A DNA stretch of 64,000 nucleotides from Rhizobium esperanzae (GCF_002204185.1 NZ_MXPU01000008.1:1-64000), one strand, 5' to 3'. Shown: positions 48,305-57,239, counted from the stretch's first letter. Made by a program: numbers and translations. Notes: a model not told the origin generated them from the letters alone.

Positions 48305-49315
48305 TCATTTCGCCTGCCAGGCGTACCACTTCTCGCCGATGGCATCGCGGTTCTCTGCCCAATAGTTCATATCGGCATTGACCTGGCTTGCCGTCTGCTG
48401 GTCCCGCAGGGTCTTGGCGGTCTCCGGGTCCATCAGCTTGGCCGAGTCGAGGTTGATCGGCGCGTACCCCGTAGCCTTTGCGAGGGCGGCCTGCGGTTCG
48501 GCGGAGGTCGCCAGCGCGATGAATTTCATCGCAGCCTCGGCATTCGGCGCGCCCTTCGGCACGACGAGCGCATCCGCAGCGGTGATGTTCTGCTCCCAGG
48601 AGGTCTCCACCTTGATGCCGGTCGCCGCAAGCGCCGTCATGCGGCCGTTCCAGACGCTGCCGAAGGGCGCCTCTGCGGAGGCCAGCAGCTGCTGCGACTG
48701 CGCGCCGCCCGACCACCAGATGATATCGGACTTGATCGTATCGAGCTTCTTGAAGGCGCGGTCGAGATCGAGCGGGTAGAGCTTGTCGGCAGGCACGCCG
48801 TCGGCAAGCAGCGCCGCTTCGATCACGCCGGGAGCCGACCACTTGTAGAAGGTGCGCTTGCCGGGGAATTTCGCCGTGTCGAACAGGTCGGCCCATGTCT
48901 TCGGGCAGGCTTTGACGGCATCGGCATTGCAGCCGATGACGAAGGAATAATAGAAGCTGCCGACCGAATAATCGGTGACGAAGCGCGGATCGAGCTTGGA
49001 CTTGTCGATGATGGAGAAGTCGAGCTTCTCGAGTTGGCCGTTCTTGCCGGCCTGGGCGGCATAGTCGCCCTCGACGTCGACGACATCCCAGTTGACTTCG
49101 CCGGCCTCGACCATGGCCTTGAGCTTGCCGTAGTCGGTCGGGCCGTCCTGCACGACGGTGATGCCGGTCTTGTCGGTGAAGGGGCTTGCCCATGCCGCCT
49201 TCTGCGCGTCCTGGGTCGTTCCGCCCCAGCTCGAGAAGACCATGCTGTCAGCGTGCGCCGGCGCGGAGACCGCCACGAATGCGGCAACCGCCGCGAAAGC
49301 AAATGTCGTTTTCAT
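48305..49315 (-). CDS. PotD-like ABC transporter substrate-binding protein
   Basis: This is a 336-residue periplasmic binding protein with a clear signal peptide (MKTTFAFAAVAAFVAVSAPAHA-type, cleavage near residue 22) and a mature start MVFSSWGG typical of the PotD/family-1 class. Ligand residues cannot be deduced. It is encoded downstream of the monooxygenase, aldehyde dehydrogenase and NIPSNAP genes, so its ligand is probably the compound the operon degrades. Confidence 0.9.
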   Translation of the reverse strand: MKTTFAFAAVAAFVAVSAPAHADSMVFSSWGGTTQDAQKAAWASPFTDKTGITVVQDGPTDYGKLKAMVEAGEVNWDVVDVEGDYAAQAGKNGQLEKLDFSIIDKSKLDPRFVTDYSVGSFYYSFVIGCNADAVKACPKTWADLFDTAKFPGKRTFYKWSAPGVIEAALLADGVPADKLYPLDLDRAFKKLDTIKSDIIWWSGGAQSQQLLASAEAPFGSVWNGRMTALAATGIKVETSWEQNITAADALVVPKGAPNAEAAMKFIALATSAEPQAALAKATGYAPINLDSAKLMDPETAKTLRDQQTASQVNADMNYWAENRDAIGEKWYAWQAK

Positions 49316-49364
49316 GTTCCCTTATCCCTGTTTTGGTTTGTCCTACGGGTTATGCCTTATGCCG

Positions 49365-49688
49365 TCAGCGCGCCTCGCTCCGGGGAGAGAAGTTTGCCGG
49401 CTTCATAATCTTGTTTTCCGCCACCTCGATCAGGTCGCGGATCTTCGGCAGGAAGGCCTGCCAGCGGGGATCGGCCAGAAGCCGCTGGCGTCTCGCCTCG
49501 CGGTCGTCCAGGCTCGTAAAGGCCCAGATGTGAACGATCTCGTTGATCGTCCCGATCTCCGAGAAGAAGTAGCCGACGAGCGTGCCGAGATGGCCCTTCT
49601 GGATTTCGATGCCCTCTTCCTCGACGACCTTGAGATATTGCGGGATCGTCCCGTTCTTCAGCCGATAGGTGCGGATCTCGTAAAACAT
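49365..49688 (-). CDS. NIPSNAP-family protein
   Basis: This 107-residue protein begins MFYEIRTYRLKNGTI and contains GTINEIVHIWAFTSLDDREARR, the NIPSNAP ferredoxin-like signature. Such small dimeric alpha+beta-barrel proteins are common next to monooxygenase and aldehyde dehydrogenase genes, but no reaction is established for most. It starts four bases after the aldehyde dehydrogenase stop and is the last enzyme-type gene before the transporter. Confidence 0.85.
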   Translation of the reverse strand: MFYEIRTYRLKNGTIPQYLKVVEEEGIEIQKGHLGTLVGYFFSEIGTINEIVHIWAFTSLDDREARRQRLLADPRWQAFLPKIRDLIEVAENKIMKPANFSPRSEAR

Positions 49689-49692
49689 CGCG

Positions 49693-51156
49693 TCACCTCA
49701 TCACGAAAGGATCGGGGATCGGATCGTCGGAGGTCCTGAGCCAGATCGTCTTGGTGCGGGTATAATCGAGCGCCGCGGCCATGCCGCCTTCCCTGCCGTG
49801 GCCCGACAGGCCGAAACCACCGAAGGGCGCGATCGGCGAGACGACACGGTAGGTATTGACCCAGACGATGCCGGCGCGGATGCCCTTCATCAGCCGGTGC
49901 GCCCGGGTGAGGTTCTCGGTGAAGATGCCGGAGGCCAGGCCGTAGCGGGTGTCGTTGGCAAGCTTCAGCGCCTCGGCCTCGGTCTCGAAGGAGACGACGG
50001 AGAGGACCGGCCCGAAGAATTCCTCGATCAGCGAGGGCGAGGCTACATTGTCGCAATCGAGGATCGTCGGCGGGAAATAATAGCCTTCGCCGTCGATCTT
50101 GCGTCCGCCGGTGACGAGGCGGGCGCCGCTTTCGATCGATCTCTCGATAAGGGCGCCGATATTGTCCTGCTGGCGCTTGGTGGCAAGCGGGCCGACTTCG
50201 GTCGCCATATCGAGCGGCGCGCCGATCCGGATAGCTTCGGCCTTTTCCCGCAGCAGCGCGACGAACTTGTCCTTGACGCTGCGCTCGACGATCAGGCGCG
50301 ATCCGGCAACGCAGCTCTGGCCCGTCGCGGCGAAGATGCCCGCGACCTGGGCATTGGCAGCACTTTCGAGATCGGCATCGGCAAAGACGATGAACGGCGA
50401 CTTGCCGCCGAGTTCGAGCGAGGTCGAGGCGAGGTTTTCGGCCGAGTTGCGCACGACGTGCCGAGCGGTTTCCGGGCCGCCGGTGAAGGCGACATGGGCG
50501 ACCTTGGGGTGGCGGCCGAGGGCCGCACCGCAGGAGGCACCGAAACCGGTGATGATGTTGACGACGCCGGCAGGAAAGCCTGCCTCATGCACGAGACGCG
50601 CAAATTCGAGAAGCGGCGCCGGCCCATCTTCCGAGGCCTTCACCACCATCGTGCAGCCGGCGGCGAGCGCCGGGCCGATCTTGACCGCCGACAGAAAGAG
50701 CTGGCTGTTCCATGGCACGACCATGGCGACGACGCCGATCGGCTCGCGGCGAAGCCAGACATCCATGTCAGGCTTGTCGATCGGCAGGTAGGAGCCTTCG
50801 ATCTTATCGGCGATGCCGGCATAATAACGATAATATTCGGCGACATAGGCGATCTGCGCCGACGTTTCGCGGATGATCTTGCCGGTGTCGCGTGTCTCCA
50901 GTTCAGCGAGGATCTGCGCATTGGCGGCAACCAGGTCGGCCAGCTTGTAGAGCAGCTTGCCGCGTTGCGTCGCCGTCATCTTCGCCCAGGGGCCCTCGTA
51001 GAGCGCCCTTTCGGCAGCGTTCACAGCCCGATCGACATCATTCTCGCGCGCTTCCGGCATCTCTGCCCAGACCGCGCCGGAAGCCGGATCGATGCTTGGA
51101 TAGGAAGCTTCGCCATTCGAGAATTCGCCGTCGATATAATGCTGGAAACGCCGCAT
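49693..51156 (-). CDS. Aldehyde dehydrogenase
   Basis: This 487-residue NAD(P) aldehyde dehydrogenase has the Rossmann region VVPWNSQLFLSAVKIGPALAA, the general base in LELGGKSPF and the nucleophile in GQSCVAGSR. It is distinct from the GabD-type enzyme at 43974, so the operon encodes two aldehyde oxidations. The neighbouring LLM monooxygenase gene starts the arrangement five bases upstream. Likely substrate: an aldehyde released after monooxygenation and hydrolysis. Confidence 0.92.
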   Translation of the reverse strand: MRRFQHYIDGEFSNGEASYPSIDPASGAVWAEMPEARENDVDRAVNAAERALYEGPWAKMTATQRGKLLYKLADLVAANAQILAELETRDTGKIIRETSAQIAYVAEYYRYYAGIADKIEGSYLPIDKPDMDVWLRREPIGVVAMVVPWNSQLFLSAVKIGPALAAGCTMVVKASEDGPAPLLEFARLVHEAGFPAGVVNIITGFGASCGAALGRHPKVAHVAFTGGPETARHVVRNSAENLASTSLELGGKSPFIVFADADLESAANAQVAGIFAATGQSCVAGSRLIVERSVKDKFVALLREKAEAIRIGAPLDMATEVGPLATKRQQDNIGALIERSIESGARLVTGGRKIDGEGYYFPPTILDCDNVASPSLIEEFFGPVLSVVSFETEAEALKLANDTRYGLASGIFTENLTRAHRLMKGIRAGIVWVNTYRVVSPIAPFGGFGLSGHGREGGMAAALDYTRTKTIWLRTSDDPIPDPFVMR

Positions 51157-51160
51157 GGTC

Positions 51161-52201
51161 TTACTCCTGAAATGCCGGCATGACCTCGGCGATGAAGCGC
51201 TCGAGCGACGCCTTCTTGCGCTCGAAACTCATGCCGGTGTCGATCCAGAAGGAATATTCGTCATAACCGAGCGCTTCATAGGCCTTGAGCCGCTTGATGA
51301 CAGTTTCGGCGTCGCCAACGACATTGTTGGTGCGCATCACCTGATCCGACAGCATCGCATTCGCGCGGATCTGCTCGTCCGCAATCCGCTCGATCAGGCC
51401 TTGGGTAATTGGCTTCTCATTCTTGAACCAGGCGAAGAAATAGTTGTAGTAGACGCTGAGCTCATGGGCTGCCTGGGCGACGTCTTCTTCCGACGAGCCG
51501 ACATAGGTGTGGCGCAGCAGCATGATCTTCGGCCGCTCGACGTCGGGGTTCTTGGCGCAGGCATCGTTGAAGCGGTCCATCAGCGACTGAACCTCGTCAT
51601 CACCCTGCCAGAGCGGCGTGACCTGGACATTGCAGCCGTTGGCGACGGCGAATTCATGCGAGTTCGGATCGCGCGCGGCAACCCAGATCGGCGGGTTCGG
51701 CTGCTGCAGCGGCTTCGGGGCAGACGTCGTCGCGGGGAACTTGAAGAACTCCCCGTCATGGGCGTAATCGCCCTTCCAGATGCCCTTGACCGCCGGGATG
51801 AGCTCGCGCATCCGCTGGCCCGCCCCCCAGGCATCGAGACCCGGCAGCAGGCGCTCATATTCGAAGGAATAGGCTCCGCGAGCAATGCCGATGTCGAGCC
51901 TGCCGCCGCAGATGATATCGGTCATCGCTGCTTCGCCGGCGAGCTTGATCGGATGCCAGAAGGGAGCGATCACCGTCCCCGTCCCGAGCCTTGCTCGCGA
52001 AGTGCGGCGCGCGAGATCGGCAATGGTGACGAACGGGTTGGGGGCAATGGTGAAATCCATGCCATGGTGCTCGCCCGTCCAGATCGCATGCATGCCGCCC
52101 TTGTCGGCGATCTCGCAGAGCGCGACAAATTCGTCGTAGAGGCCCTTATGGCTCTGGCTGGCGTCGAGCCGCTCCATATGGACGAAGAGGGAGAACTTCA
52201 T
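51161..52201 (-). CDS. LLM-class flavin-dependent monooxygenase
   Basis: This is a 346-residue bacterial-luciferase-like protein: WTGEHHGMDFTIAPNPF near the N-terminus, GTGTVIAPFWHPIKLAGE and GIARGAYSFEYERL are typical LuxA-type elements. It would use FMNH2 and O2. Reduced flavin should come from the flavin reductase whose gene overlaps its start (ATGA), so together they look like a two-component monooxygenase. Gene context (alpha/beta hydrolase, two aldehyde dehydrogenases) resembles pathways such as Rut pyrimidine degradation or the PyrA/PyrE pyridine route. The actual substrate is not known. Confidence 0.9.
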   Translation of the reverse strand: MKFSLFVHMERLDASQSHKGLYDEFVALCEIADKGGMHAIWTGEHHGMDFTIAPNPFVTIADLARRTSRARLGTGTVIAPFWHPIKLAGEAAMTDIICGGRLDIGIARGAYSFEYERLLPGLDAWGAGQRMRELIPAVKGIWKGDYAHDGEFFKFPATTSAPKPLQQPNPPIWVAARDPNSHEFAVANGCNVQVTPLWQGDDEVQSLMDRFNDACAKNPDVERPKIMLLRHTYVGSSEEDVAQAAHELSVYYNYFFAWFKNEKPITQGLIERIADEQIRANAMLSDQVMRTNNVVGDAETVIKRLKAYEALGYDEYSFWIDTGMSFERKKASLERFIAEVMPAFQE

Positions 52202-53133
52202 GCTTTTGCGCCTTTGGCTGGAATGGGATGAATGGTGCCGCCGGTCTCGTCACCGAAATAGACGCCGAAATTGCCGATCGAGCTTTCCATCGCGAAGCGG
52301 TTGACGATATCGGCGGTCGAGCTGGTCTTGAATTTTGCCGCAGCCAGGGCGTCGGGCTTCACGAATCTGCCGCCGGCAGGCTCACCGTCGCCGGCAACGG
52401 CGTGATAGACGATGTGCTGCTTGCCGTCGCTCTTGCCCTCATAGACCGAATAGAGGAAGCCGATGCTGACCGTCAGCCCGGTGAGCGTCTCCAGGTATTT
52501 TTGCAACGCTTCGGTCGGGTTGCCGTCATGGGCGTCGATGCTCGGCAGGGAGAATACATCCTCGCCCAGCAGCAGAACTTCTCCACGGCGTTCGACGACG
52601 GCCGCAAGCTCGATATTGCCTTCGGCGGCGGCGGAAACCGCCTTGCTTGCAAGAGTCGGCGTGAAATAGCCGCCGCGCGCATAGCCGAGACCGTTGCGGC
52701 CGCTGTTGTCGAAGGATTCGATACGCCCCATCAGGATGACATGGTCGCCGGCCTCGACGACCTCTTCCATGGCGCATTCGAACCAGGCCGCCACGTTCGA
52801 GAAGATCGGGCAGCCCGCCGATCCCTTGGCCCATTCGACCGCCGCAAATCGGTCTTCGACCGGCCGCGCGAAAGTATTCGATACGTCCTTCTGCGTTTCC
52901 GACAGCACGTTGATGGCGAAATGCGGCGCCCCGGTCATGGTGGCAAAATTGCGCGAAGTTTTGGCAAGGCAGACGAGCAGCAAGGGCGGGTTGAGGGAAA
53001 CGGATGTGAAGGAGTTCGCGGTGAAGCCGATCGGATTTCCTTCCCCATCGCAAGCGGTGACGACAGTCACGCCTGTGGGAAAAGCGCCGAATGCATCTCG
53101 CAATGCTCTTGGATCGACAGTCTGGATTGTCAT
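52198..53133 (-). CDS. Flavin reductase with a C-terminal Nudix-like extension
   Basis: The first 165 or so residues are a flavin reductase of the FMN-binding split-barrel family: AFGAFPTGVTVVTA, IGFTANSFTSVSLNPPLLLVCL and HFAINVLSE. The remaining 145 residues form a second domain with a segment like ALQKYLETLTGLTVSIGF and FLYSVYE, reminiscent of a Nudix fold but without a Nudix box. Usual reductases of this family are about 160-190 residues, so this is an extended form. It should supply FMNH2 to the LLM monooxygenase. Its ATG overlaps the hydrolase stop. Confidence 0.88.
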   Translation of the reverse strand: MTIQTVDPRALRDAFGAFPTGVTVVTACDGEGNPIGFTANSFTSVSLNPPLLLVCLAKTSRNFATMTGAPHFAINVLSETQKDVSNTFARPVEDRFAAVEWAKGSAGCPIFSNVAAWFECAMEEVVEAGDHVILMGRIESFDNSGRNGLGYARGGYFTPTLASKAVSAAAEGNIELAAVVERRGEVLLLGEDVFSLPSIDAHDGNPTEALQKYLETLTGLTVSIGFLYSVYEGKSDGKQHIVYHAVAGDGEPAGGRFVKPDALAAAKFKTSSTADIVNRFAMESSIGNFGVYFGDETGGTIHPIPAKGAKA

Positions 53134-53972
53134 CGTTCATCCTCCCCGAACGACAGCCACTCGGCGAGCAGCGAATTGACGATATCAGGCGCGGTCAGGT
53201 TCACCATATGACGATGGCCTCCGACGATGCGGACCCAGCCCTTCGGCGCGAGCGCCGCCATTTGCTCTGCCATCAGAGGTGTCGAATTCGGATCGTCGGA
53301 CCCCGTCAGGAACAGGGCCGGACCAGCCACGTCTTTCCAACGATCGGCATAGGTCTCGTCTCCGCCGGCAAAAGCGGCGTAAGCGACAGCATAACCCTCC
53401 GGATCGACGAGGTTGAGCCATTTCCGCGTCAGTTCCCGCGCAACGACGCTGTCTGCATCGTCGCCGAACCAACGAGCCAAGGGACCTTCCTTATCCACGC
53501 CCGTCACCGGAATAGCCGCGGCCCGTGCGAGCACGGCAGCCTTTGCTTGCGGATCGCGCCTGTAGACGCCGTTGAGGTAGGCGACACGGCTGATCCGTTC
53601 GCCGAACGTCGCCGCCGCCCCGCCCGATACCAGCGCCCCCATCGAGTGGCCGGCAACATTCACCCTATCGATCGCCATCTCGTCGAGAAAGCGCCCGAAC
53701 CAGGCGACGAACTCCTCGAGGCGGCTGCCCGCCGGCAGTTTTGCGCTCTCGCCATGCCCCGGCATGTCGACGGCAATGACGCGGTGGCCGGCCGACAGAA
53801 AGGCGATCTGCGGCGCCCAGGCCTCGAGCCGCATGCCGACGCCATGAATGAGAACCAGCGGCTCGCCGCTGCCGGCCTCGTGATAGGCCGTTCCGCATGG
53901 CGTCTTCTTTCGGGGCAAGTCACCGACGCCTTTTGCTGCAGCGGCGCCCGAGATCGATCCAGCTGTCAGCAT
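53130..53972 (-). CDS. Alpha/beta-fold hydrolase
   Basis: This is a 280-residue serine hydrolase with LIHGVGMRLEAW (oxyanion hole), the nucleophile elbow GHSMGA, the acid in TGSDDPN and the catalytic His in GGHRHMV. It could cleave an ester, amide or enamine formed by the monooxygenase; RutD plays a similar role in the Rut pathway. I use the ATG at 53972 (MLTAGSISGAAAAKG), 17 bp after the DUF1185 stop; the frame extends to 54023, overlapping that gene. Confidence 0.87.
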   Translation of the reverse strand: MLTAGSISGAAAAKGVGDLPRKKTPCGTAYHEAGSGEPLVLIHGVGMRLEAWAPQIAFLSAGHRVIAVDMPGHGESAKLPAGSRLEEFVAWFGRFLDEMAIDRVNVAGHSMGALVSGGAAATFGERISRVAYLNGVYRRDPQAKAAVLARAAAIPVTGVDKEGPLARWFGDDADSVVARELTRKWLNLVDPEGYAVAYAAFAGGDETYADRWKDVAGPALFLTGSDDPNSTPLMAEQMAALAPKGWVRIVGGHRHMVNLTAPDIVNSLLAEWLSFGEDER

Positions 53973-53988
53973 CTCAGCGCCCACCCTT

Positions 53989-54591
53989 TCAAACGCCCGC
54001 CGCGTTGGCGACGTCCTGCCCAAGATCCTTCAGATCCTGGTAGCGGTCACCGATGCGGTGATGAGGACGCCCGCCCACCGACGCGCCAAGAGCCACCACA
54101 ATCTCATCGGCGGCCGGCGCATCAGGGATCGAGGTCTGGATGGTGAGATAATGCGAGCGGCGGCCTTCATCGTTCTTGTCCATCAGCGGGATCATGATCG
54201 GCGCATTGGCAGGGCCGCGTGTATTGCAGAAGGCGAGATAGGATTTGGCGCCGACGGCATGGCGATAAAAATTGCCGAAGCGCAGCGTGTGGATGAGCGC
54301 GGAGGCATGTTCGATCTCACCATCCAGGCCGACGACGGCGGCCTTGCCATAGGCTTCGACCGCATCGCCGGACCCGACGGCATCGATGATCATCTTGGTC
54401 AGCAACTCACCGAGAACTGGAGCGCCCGCATGGATTTCGGGCTTGAGATCCTCGATAAAGCCGCGGCCCGCCCAGGGGTTCTTCACGACCGCGAAAGCGG
54501 AAAACAGTTTTAGCGGCACCGCCGCGGCCTTGCCGCCTTCGATCAGCGTCGTTTCGATCTGCAATCCCGTCTTGCGAATTTGAATGGCCAT
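53989..54591 (-). CDS. Amino acid synthesis family protein (DUF1185)
   Basis: This 200-residue protein begins MAIQIRKTGLQIETTLIEGG and has FSAFAVVKNPWAGRGF and KSYLAFCNTRGPANAPI, matching the DUF1185 family. The family is often found beside ring-opening amidohydrolases and catabolic enzymes; its reaction is not settled. As first gene of the operon it follows a promoter region with a 26-bp palindrome 22-47 bp upstream of the start. I use the ATG at 54591 in preference to one four codons upstream. Confidence 0.85.
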   Translation of the reverse strand: MAIQIRKTGLQIETTLIEGGKAAAVPLKLFSAFAVVKNPWAGRGFIEDLKPEIHAGAPVLGELLTKMIIDAVGSGDAVEAYGKAAVVGLDGEIEHASALIHTLRFGNFYRHAVGAKSYLAFCNTRGPANAPIMIPLMDKNDEGRRSHYLTIQTSIPDAPAADEIVVALGASVGGRPHHRIGDRYQDLKDLGQDVANAAGV

Positions 54592-54612
54592 GGAACACCT
54601 CATCTCTCTACT

Positions 54613-54638
54613 TTATATTATGGTATACCATAATATAA
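54613..54638. promoter_or_regulatory. GntR operator, perfect 26-bp palindrome
   Basis: A perfect palindrome of 26 bases is centred on GGTATACC, with core TGGTATACCA at 54621-54630. It lies 22 bp upstream of the DUF1185 start, over the likely promoter, and matches the TNGTNNNACNA style of FCD-type GntR operators. The regulator gene at 54933 is the obvious candidate to bind it. Confidence 0.75.
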
Positions 54639-54932
54639 TCATGTCAAGTTGGTGTTTGCGATTGACGCGGATTGAGGTTCGATCCTTGGAAATCTGCGGT
54701 TTTCCGCCCGTCAGCAGCGACGCGGCAGGCAGAACAATCCCAGTCCTTACGATGTCACATTATATATTATTGATTATGGCATACCATCACATCGAGCTAA
54801 GACAGGTGTCAAGCTCGAAGTGTAGAGCTCCGGGGAACGTGAATCGCGATGCGCAAAGGCATCGACAAATGTCGATGCGACAGCACCTCGTCGGAGATCT
54901 GCAGTGGTCGCTAATGGAATGAGTTTAAAGAG
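54639..54932. other. Regulatory region between the GntR gene and its catabolic operon
   Basis: About 290 bases without a gene. It is AT-rich at the operator ends and holds the second TGGNNTACCA site at 54777-54786. The regulator gene lies upstream on the same strand, so operon transcription starts within this stretch, downstream of the regulator stop. I see no convincing small gene. Confidence 0.6.
54777..54786. promoter_or_regulatory. Second TGGNNTACCA site
   Basis: TGGCATACCA, within ATTATGGCATACCATCAC, differs from the 54621 core by one base. It lies about 185 bp upstream of the operon start and could allow looping or cooperative binding. Confidence 0.55.
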
Positions 54933-55628
54933 TTATTCCGCAGGCTTCTGGGCGGATAGCACCGCTTCTGCAATGGCACTCGCCGCCGCCACATGATCCA
55001 TCGCCGCCCGCTGGGCCCCCTCGCCGTCGCCGCGGCGGATAGCGTCGACGATCTTCGACATTTGTGCCGGCCCCTCGATGCCGCGCCGTTCCGTCTTGAT
55101 CGTCATCGAGCGCAGATGGTTGATGCGAACAGTGAGCAGGTTGACGACGCCCCAGGCGACATGCCTGTCGACCATGGTGAACAGCGTTTGATAGAAGGAA
55201 GAAGTATTGGCGAGCACACCCGCCATATCCTGATCGCGGTAGCTGTTGCGGATTGCGGTCAGCGATTCCTCGAGCGCAGCGACGATCTCGGGGCTGCCGC
55301 GCTCTGCGCAGAGCCGTGCCGCCATGCCTTCGAGCGCACCGCGGATTTCATAGATCTGTTTGGCTTCCTCGATATCCAGCTGGGCGACGATCGGTCCCTT
55401 GTTCGGCAGATTGGCGACCAGCCCTTCCGATTCCAGATGCCTCAGAACCTCGCGCACCACCGTCCGGCTGACGCCGAGCTGGGCGCAGAGGTCGCGCTCG
55501 ACAAGCCGGTCTCCCGGACGGAAGTATCCGTTGACGATGGCCTCGCGGACCTTGTCGAGCGCCAGTTCCCGCAAGGTCTTCGCAGGACGCTCGACCCTGA
55601 TTGCTGCGTCCTTCAGAGCACCGCTCAT
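54933..55628 (-). CDS. GntR-family (FCD type) regulator of the catabolic operon
   Basis: This 231-residue regulator has the winged-helix segment RDLCAQLGVSRTVVREVLRHL and an FCD domain with characteristic IYEIRGALEGMAARL and His-rich metal-site positions. It precedes the operon on the same strand, and matching TGGNNTACCA sites occur in front of the operon and in front of its own start. Autoregulation with ligand-dependent derepression is the simple model. I use the ATG at 55628 (MSGALKDAAIR), since the upstream extension runs across the candidate operator. Confidence 0.9.
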   Translation of the reverse strand: MSGALKDAAIRVERPAKTLRELALDKVREAIVNGYFRPGDRLVERDLCAQLGVSRTVVREVLRHLESEGLVANLPNKGPIVAQLDIEEAKQIYEIRGALEGMAARLCAERGSPEIVAALEESLTAIRNSYRDQDMAGVLANTSSFYQTLFTMVDRHVAWGVVNLLTVRINHLRSMTIKTERRGIEGPAQMSKIVDAIRRGDGEGAQRAAMDHVAAASAIAEAVLSAQKPAE

Positions 55629-55701
55629 GCTGTACCTCAGTGTTGGATTGACTTCGCCGGCCCAAGCTTTGCTGCGGCAGCCGAATTCAGGAATCGTATT
55701 A

Positions 55702-55711
55702 TGGCCTACCA
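55702..55711. promoter_or_regulatory. Third TGGNNTACCA site, upstream of the GntR gene
   Basis: TGGCCTACCA lies about 74-83 bp before the regulator start, within ATTATGGCCTACCAAATA. It shares the flanking ATTATGG with the other two sites, which supports a common binding protein. Confidence 0.5.
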
Positions 55712-55773
55712 AATACTGTAGCTGTCGGCGGCCAGCAATTCAACAGCACCGTACCGGTCCCAAGTTTGTCAGC

Positions 55774-57144
55774 CTACGTGTCGGAGGCGGGCCTCGTTTT
55801 GACGATCACTTCGGCCACGGCCTTCGCCTGCACCCGGATGTCGGGGACGGCGGTGATCTCCCAGAATTGTCCCGCCGTCAAGGCGCCGACGGCAAACAGC
55901 CGCGCCGGCGAGATCCTGGACGGAGCCGTCACTTCCGAAGCTGCATCCACCTGGATGCCGAGGCCAAGCGGATCGGGAACAATAAGCTGAAACCGGCTCA
56001 TTTCCTTCAGAAGCGGCGAATGGCTGATGCCGGCGCGCTCCATACCCGTGCAGTTGACCAGCCAGTCCGCCCTGATCTCGTCGATCTCGCGCTTGGCTCT
56101 GACCCTGTATCCGGCGACCAGCCTGCCATCTTCGGCCTCGAGCGATTTCAGGAAGCCCGCATGGAAGCGAACGGTTCCGTCTAAGACCAGTCTCTCGAAC
56201 CCTGCGAACACGTCGGGCGCGACCCGGTGACGGTGGATGTTCCACCAGGGAAGCGCATGCCGCAGGAACCGTGCTCGCTCCTCGTGCGAAAGCCGCTGCC
56301 AGAGAGCCTGCGTGGCCGGCCTCAGGCCGTCCATCACGCTCCGCCAGTCGGCGACCTCCCTGCTCTTTTCCCGCAAGATCTTCAACAGGCCGCTGATCGT
56401 AGCCGGAAGCGTGTGAACGTCGATCGGCAGCGGCGCGGGGGGCGTCCTCGCATGGCTGAGCGGCGCCAGGCCGCGTCGCGAAAGCACGTCGATCCTGCCT
56501 CTGTGGCCACGGGCGCGAAGTGCCAGAACCTGATCAATCATCGTCAGGCCGGAGCCGAGAATACAGACCGCATCGGAGGGCGCGACGCGCCTCAGCCAGG
56601 AGAGCCGCCACGGGTTCTCGACGATCCGCGATCGCAGCGAAGACGGAACGCCAGTCGGTTCGACCGGAAGGTCGGCGTTTCCGACGCCGAGGCAAAGCAC
56701 CACATTCTTCCCGGCGACCTCGTCGCCATTGCCGAGGTGAAAGGCGAGCGTGTTGGTGTAACTCTCCACGCACCCGGCTGCTTTGGCCTTGATGAAATCG
56801 ACCCGGCAACGGCCATCCCGCTTTCGAAGCAGCCGCGCAAGCGTATCCCTGACATAAAGGCCGTAATCGCTGCGCGAGGCGAAATCGCCGGCCTGCATAG
56901 GACGTCCATGGGCCTTCAGCCAGTCGGCGAAATCGTCAGGGCGATGGGGCAGCAGGCTCATGCGGCCGGCAGGCACGTTGAGGCGATGGAGATAGAGCTC
57001 CGTCCTATATGCCGTCCCGCGTCCGAAACCGGCATCGTCGCCGACGACCGCTATCTTCGCCGTCGCGGGAAGCAGCTCGACGAGATTACAGGTCACAGCG
57101 ATCGCTGAAAAACCGGAACCGACGACGATCACATCATATGTCAA
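55774..57144 (-). CDS. FAD/NAD(P)-binding oxidoreductase
   Basis: This 456-residue protein has an N-terminal dinucleotide motif VVGSGFSAIA (residues 7-16), a GFGRGTAY segment, NVPAGRMSLLPHRPDDF and a second nucleotide motif, ILGSGLTMIDQ, near residue 195. The pattern fits the FAD-NAD(P)-binding family seen in hydroxyacylglutathione/siderophore-hydroxylase-like proteins. Reaction unknown. It is divergent from tauA with a 200-bp shared promoter region, so it may belong to the sulfur-assimilation regulon. Confidence 0.75.
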   Translation of the reverse strand: MTYDVIVVGSGFSAIAVTCNLVELLPATAKIAVVGDDAGFGRGTAYRTELYLHRLNVPAGRMSLLPHRPDDFADWLKAHGRPMQAGDFASRSDYGLYVRDTLARLLRKRDGRCRVDFIKAKAAGCVESYTNTLAFHLGNGDEVAGKNVVLCLGVGNADLPVEPTGVPSSLRSRIVENPWRLSWLRRVAPSDAVCILGSGLTMIDQVLALRARGHRGRIDVLSRRGLAPLSHARTPPAPLPIDVHTLPATISGLLKILREKSREVADWRSVMDGLRPATQALWQRLSHEERARFLRHALPWWNIHRHRVAPDVFAGFERLVLDGTVRFHAGFLKSLEAEDGRLVAGYRVRAKREIDEIRADWLVNCTGMERAGISHSPLLKEMSRFQLIVPDPLGLGIQVDAASEVTAPSRISPARLFAVGALTAGQFWEITAVPDIRVQAKAVAEVIVKTRPASDT

Positions 57145-57239
57145 GGCATTCTCCTTGAACCTCGGTAAAGCCGCTTCTTGTCACTCACCGCCACGCGGAT
57201 GGCTCAACCGGCAGAATCACGAAAACAATTATCTTCATA

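Noticed and set aside
54593..54922. A plus-strand 112-codon frame in the GntR regulatory region
   Set aside because: It runs across two operator sites, has no family resemblance, and sits in an AT-rich promoter stretch.
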